NCBI RefSeq assembly: GCF_042433085.1
Contig: NZ_JBHLWA010000045.1
Coordinates: 1 to 53,860, forward strand
Direction of reading: 5' to 3'
Source of the DNA: Gallibacterium melopsittaci
Lineage (GTDB): Bacteria; Pseudomonadota; Gammaproteobacteria; Enterobacterales; Pasteurellaceae
DNA: 53,860 bases
Positions within the stretch are counted from its first letter, which is position 1. Each line of letters opens with the position of its first letter. Of this stretch, positions 51,252 through 53,860 are shown in pieces. A program made the translations under genes and the position numbers. Under the pieces are notes generated by a model. It saw only the letters and a list, made by a program, of their open reading frames with translations. It did no database searches and was not told where the DNA came from.

Positions 51252-51736
51252 TGCGAAAAAGTTATAAGATCATTACCTTCTTAGTTGTCGTTGGCGTAAT
51301 GATCTTTTCTTTTCCAATCGATACGATCTTTATTCACTATGGCAAAAGTTCGTGTCGTTTACCAACAAATGAATTTACATTGCAGTGGAAACACTCTGTA
51401 GAAAAACAATTATGGCAAGAACATTATTTCCAACAAGATAATGTTCTCATTTTGGATAAAGTATTCCAGCAAACATTCGGTGCGGGGTCACCAGCAGATG
51501 GAAAAGCGATTACTGCTCCGTATGGTTTTGTGGGTGTTGCAAAACACATTACTTTGCCAGAACTGAATTGGGTGGTTTCATCCAATATGCAAGGAGTCTT
51601 GTTTACTAATGATTTTGTACTCCCTGTTTACCAACTCGTTCCTGATTATAGCGAGATAAAAATTATTCCAATAAAACAAAATCTATTTTCTTTTTTATTA
51701 GGAGTGAAATGTCATGTCAAACCACGAACACACTAA
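51251..51736 (+). CDS. DUF1850 protein associated with TAXI TRAP transporters
   Basis: The 161-residue protein has one N-terminal membrane segment (about 7-27) and a DUF1850 domain with FTLQWKHSVEKQLWQEHY and GAGSPADGKAI. Such genes commonly sit between the receptor and the permease of TAXI-TRAP systems, so it may be an auxiliary subunit, but its function is not established. The ATG overlaps the receptor gene's stop (ATAATG). The 3' end runs 23 bases into the permease gene. Confidence 0.85.
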   Translation: MRKSYKIITFLVVVGVMIFSFPIDTIFIHYGKSSCRLPTNEFTLQWKHSVEKQLWQEHYFQQDNVLILDKVFQQTFGAGSPADGKAITAPYGFVGVAKHITLPELNWVVSSNMQGVLFTNDFVLPVYQLVPDYSEIKIIPIKQNLFSFLLGVKCHVKPRTH

Positions 51737-53699
51737 CCCAGATACGGATTATCAAGACATTTTAGAAAAATACGATAAAGAATCTGTCACTAAATCTGTT
51801 CAATCTCATTGGCAAAAACATATTATTACGATTGTTGCCGTTGCTTATTCTTTATTTCATCTCTATATCACTTTTTATCCACTACCTACCTTATTACAAC
51901 GTGCTTTACACGTTGGTATTGGTGCATTACTGATTTTCTTAATTTATCCCGTCAGTAAAAAATACAGCAAACGAGGTATTATGTGGTTTGACTGGATTCT
52001 TGGACTATTAGCGCTGATTACTGCGGGTTATCTCTGTTATGAATATCAAGCCTTAATGACAACACGAGGCGGTATTCCAAATGAAAATGACATCATTTTT
52101 GCCATTATTACTACGTTAATCGTTATAGAAGCGGCAAGACGTTTAACAGGTTATATCTTAATTATTTTTTCTTTATTGTTTTTACTCTATCCTTTTATCA
52201 GCTCAATGGACTTTATGCCAGATCGTCTTTTAACGCGTTACTATGATATTGGCGATATTTTTGGGCAACTCTATCTAAAAACTGAAGGACTTTACTCTTC
52301 CGCAATCGGTGCCTCCGTTAGCTTTATTTTCTTATTTATCTTATTTGGTGCTTTTCTGGCTAAATCAGGTATGGGCAAACTTTTCAATGATTTAGCTCTC
52401 GCTTTAGCAGGTAGTCGCCAAGGCGGACCAGCAAAAGTAGCAGTGATTTCAAGTGGTTTTATGGGAAGTATTAATGGTGCAGCAGTCGCCAATGTTGTTA
52501 GTACTGGTGCATTTACTATTCCACTAATGAAAAAAATTGGTTATAAACCAAACTTTGCTGGTGCAGTAGAAGCAAGTGCCTCTGTTGGTGGGCAAATCTT
52601 ACCGCCAATTATGGGAGCTAGTGCCTTTATTATGGCAGAAACCACTGGCGTTAAATACAGCACTATCGCTTTAGCAGCACTATTACCTGCATTACTCTAT
52701 TACATTAGTGTTATCGCTCAAGTCCATTTCCGAGCTGGTAAACGTAATCTTAAAGGACTTTCTAAAGATCAATTACCACAATTAAAACTCGTCTTAAAAG
52801 AACGTGGTCATATGTTTATTCCAATTGTGGCATTAGTCGTCTTTTTAATTGAATCCGTACCTGTTGGTTATGCTGCTACTTATACTATCCTGATTACCAT
52901 TGTAGTCAGTTGGTTACGCAAAGAAACTCGTATGGGCGTGAAAGAAATTGTTGAAGCTCTAGAAGATGGGGCTAAACAATCATTACCAGTTATGGCGGCT
53001 TGTGCCGTAGTTGGCATTATTATTGGTGTAGTAAATCTTACTAGTTTCGGTACTGTAATGACCTCCTATATTGTTACGTTTGGTGCAGGTTCACTATTAC
53101 TTACCTTAATTCTCACTATGTTAGCCTCTATTGTTTTAGGAATGGGTTTACCTTCTATTCCTGCATATATCATCACAGCAACCATGGCGGCACCAGCATT
53201 AGCCGACTTCAATATCCCATTATTAGTGAGCCATATGTTTGTATTCTATTTTGGTATCTTTGCTAACATTACACCACCTGTGGCATTAGCTTCATTTGCA
53301 GGTGCAGGTATTGCTGGTGGCGATCCAATGAAGACTGGCTGGCAATCATTACGCCTTGCATTAGCAGGTTTCATCATTCCATTTATCTTTGTTTACAATC
53401 CAAGTATGTTAATGATTGATGTGCATAATGCAGCGATTACCGCCAACTCTTTCCCATTACCAGCCATTAGTGAGATTATTTCGGTCTGTGTCACCTCTAT
53501 TTTGGGCGTAATTGGTTTATCTGCTGCGGTAGAAGGTTACTTCAAACACAATATCAATCCATTATTTAGAATTATCTTAGCGATTGGTTCAGTACTCTTA
53601 ATCTCACCAGAATTTATCTCTGATATTGTAGGTATTGTGATTTTATTGATTATGTTATTCATTAATATCAAACAGAAGGCATCTTCTAAGATCATATAA
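51714..53699 (+). CDS. fused TRAP transporter permease (small and large membrane subunits)
   Basis: The 661-residue protein joins the DctQ-like four-helix module (about 35-190) and the DctM-like module (about 190-640), giving 16-18 membrane segments, as is usual for TAXI systems. FGAFLAKSGMGKLFNDLALALAGSRQGGPAKVAVISSGFMGSINGAAVANV and GQILPPIMGASAFIMAE are the transport-domain signatures. Transport would be driven by a Na+ or H+ gradient. AGGAG lies 9 bases upstream of the ATG. A terminator follows. Confidence 0.93.
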   Translation: MSNHEHTNPDTDYQDILEKYDKESVTKSVQSHWQKHIITIVAVAYSLFHLYITFYPLPTLLQRALHVGIGALLIFLIYPVSKKYSKRGIMWFDWILGLLALITAGYLCYEYQALMTTRGGIPNENDIIFAIITTLIVIEAARRLTGYILIIFSLLFLLYPFISSMDFMPDRLLTRYYDIGDIFGQLYLKTEGLYSSAIGASVSFIFLFILFGAFLAKSGMGKLFNDLALALAGSRQGGPAKVAVISSGFMGSINGAAVANVVSTGAFTIPLMKKIGYKPNFAGAVEASASVGGQILPPIMGASAFIMAETTGVKYSTIALAALLPALLYYISVIAQVHFRAGKRNLKGLSKDQLPQLKLVLKERGHMFIPIVALVVFLIESVPVGYAATYTILITIVVSWLRKETRMGVKEIVEALEDGAKQSLPVMAACAVVGIIIGVVNLTSFGTVMTSYIVTFGAGSLLLTLILTMLASIVLGMGLPSIPAYIITATMAAPALADFNIPLLVSHMFVFYFGIFANITPPVALASFAGAGIAGGDPMKTGWQSLRLALAGFIIPFIFVYNPSMLMIDVHNAAITANSFPLPAISEIISVCVTSILGVIGLSAAVEGYFKHNINPLFRIILAIGSVLLISPEFISDIVGIVILLIMLFINIKQKASSKII

Positions 53700-53708
53700 T
53701 AATAAAAT

Positions 53709-53741
53709 AAACCTCTCTTATTTAAAGTAAGAGAGGTTTTT
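53709..53741. terminator. terminator between the TRAP operon and tkt
   Basis: A 12-bp perfect stem (53709-53720 with 53728-53739) is followed by T5. It sits between convergent genes and has an A-rich other side. Confidence 0.85.
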
Positions 53742-53765
53742 ATAAAAATTTAAGATCTATATAAA

Positions 53766-53860
53766 TTAAAGAATTTCCTTCGCTTTAGCTACCACATTCT
53801 CAACAGTGAAACCAAAGAGTTTAAATAATTCACCTGCTGGTGCTGATTCACCAAAACGAT
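53766..53860 (-). CDS. tkt: transketolase, C-terminal end only
   Basis: The last 30 codons of a leftward gene are present and read RFGESAPAGELFKLFGFTVE then NVVAKAKEIL before TAA. This is the C-terminus of bacterial transketolase (compare the E. coli SFGESAPAELLFEEFGFTV end). The rest lies beyond the right edge. Transketolase connects ribose-5-phosphate made by the neighbouring rbs genes to glycolysis. Confidence 0.88.
   Translation of the reverse strand, partial: RFGESAPAGELFKLFGFTVENVVAKAKEIL

Noticed and set aside
1..53860. CRISPR arrays, tRNA or rRNA genes, prophage or defence islands
   Set aside because: No regularly spaced repeats, no tRNA-like clover-leaf in the short intergenic gaps and no phage, toxin-antitoxin or restriction genes were found; apart from the IS end this is core chromosome.

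Overview
The window is a chromosomal segment of an AT-rich gammaproteobacterium of the family Pasteurellaceae; the genus is not resolved. The family call rests on gene content and order rather than on one marker: efp divergent from epmB followed by oapA, the heptosyltransferase opsX divergent from the Kdo kinase kdkA, coaD-waaA-lgtF-like, a periplasmic ATP-dependent DNA ligase, a single-PPIase SurA, PyrR, and an rbsDACBKR operon. The 9-base Haemophilus-type DNA uptake word is almost absent (two exact copies seen by eye), which is unusual for the best studied members of the family.

Layout. 1-70 is the end of an IS3-type insertion sequence that continues off the left edge. 133-5098 carries ydcH-like, a low-molecular-weight tyrosine phosphatase, an aberrant NRAMP-like transporter, a TRIC-type channel, yqfB, ligE and sodC. 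5168-7803 is the prfB-lysS operon with the classical RF2 frameshift. 7973-10209 has a formate/nitrite-type channel, yfbU and mlaA. 10297-18124 is nucleotide and arginine metabolism: carAB behind a double ARG box and a weak PurR-like site, a purine permease behind a consensus PurR box, pyrR, then surA. 18218-20849 is rsmA, a Ca2+/Na+ antiporter and apaH. 20942-23873 is nudC-hemE-yjaG-hup, all leftward. 23972-25959 holds folate genes pabC-like and pabB with ychJ. 26088-27489 is the rpsF-priB-rpsR-rplI ribosomal operon with an S6:S18-type leader. 27623-32770 is lipooligosaccharide core synthesis (opsX, kdkA, coaD, waaA, and a double glycosyltransferase). 32865-36798 holds efp, epmB, oapA, arsC and raiA. 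37037-41222 holds trmA-rsmJ, yhhQ, a DJ-1 protein and a quinone-oxidoreductase-like enzyme. 41429-43947 holds luxS, purT and an FAH-family hydrolase. 44197-50068 is the ribose operon. 50205-53699 is a TAXI-type TRAP transporter. The window ends inside the 3' end of a transketolase gene.

Regulation is unusually readable. The ribose operon has a CRP site near -61, a promoter and a perfect 16-bp palindrome at the start site. The TRAP operon has a CRP site and promoter. carAB shows two ARG boxes 3 bp apart.

The most interesting unexplained element lies immediately upstream of luxS, on the opposite strand. A sigma-E-like promoter is followed after about 65 nt by a strong intrinsic terminator, with no reading frame between. 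This is the position, orientation, size and promoter class of the enterobacterial sRNA MicA, but without recognisable sequence identity. Other points worth checking are a fusion of two GT2 glycosyltransferase domains, an NRAMP-like protein lacking the metal ligands, a possible preQ1-type leader on yhhQ, and a cluster of TGTTCT half-sites at the raiA promoter. All counts and motif matches were made by eye.
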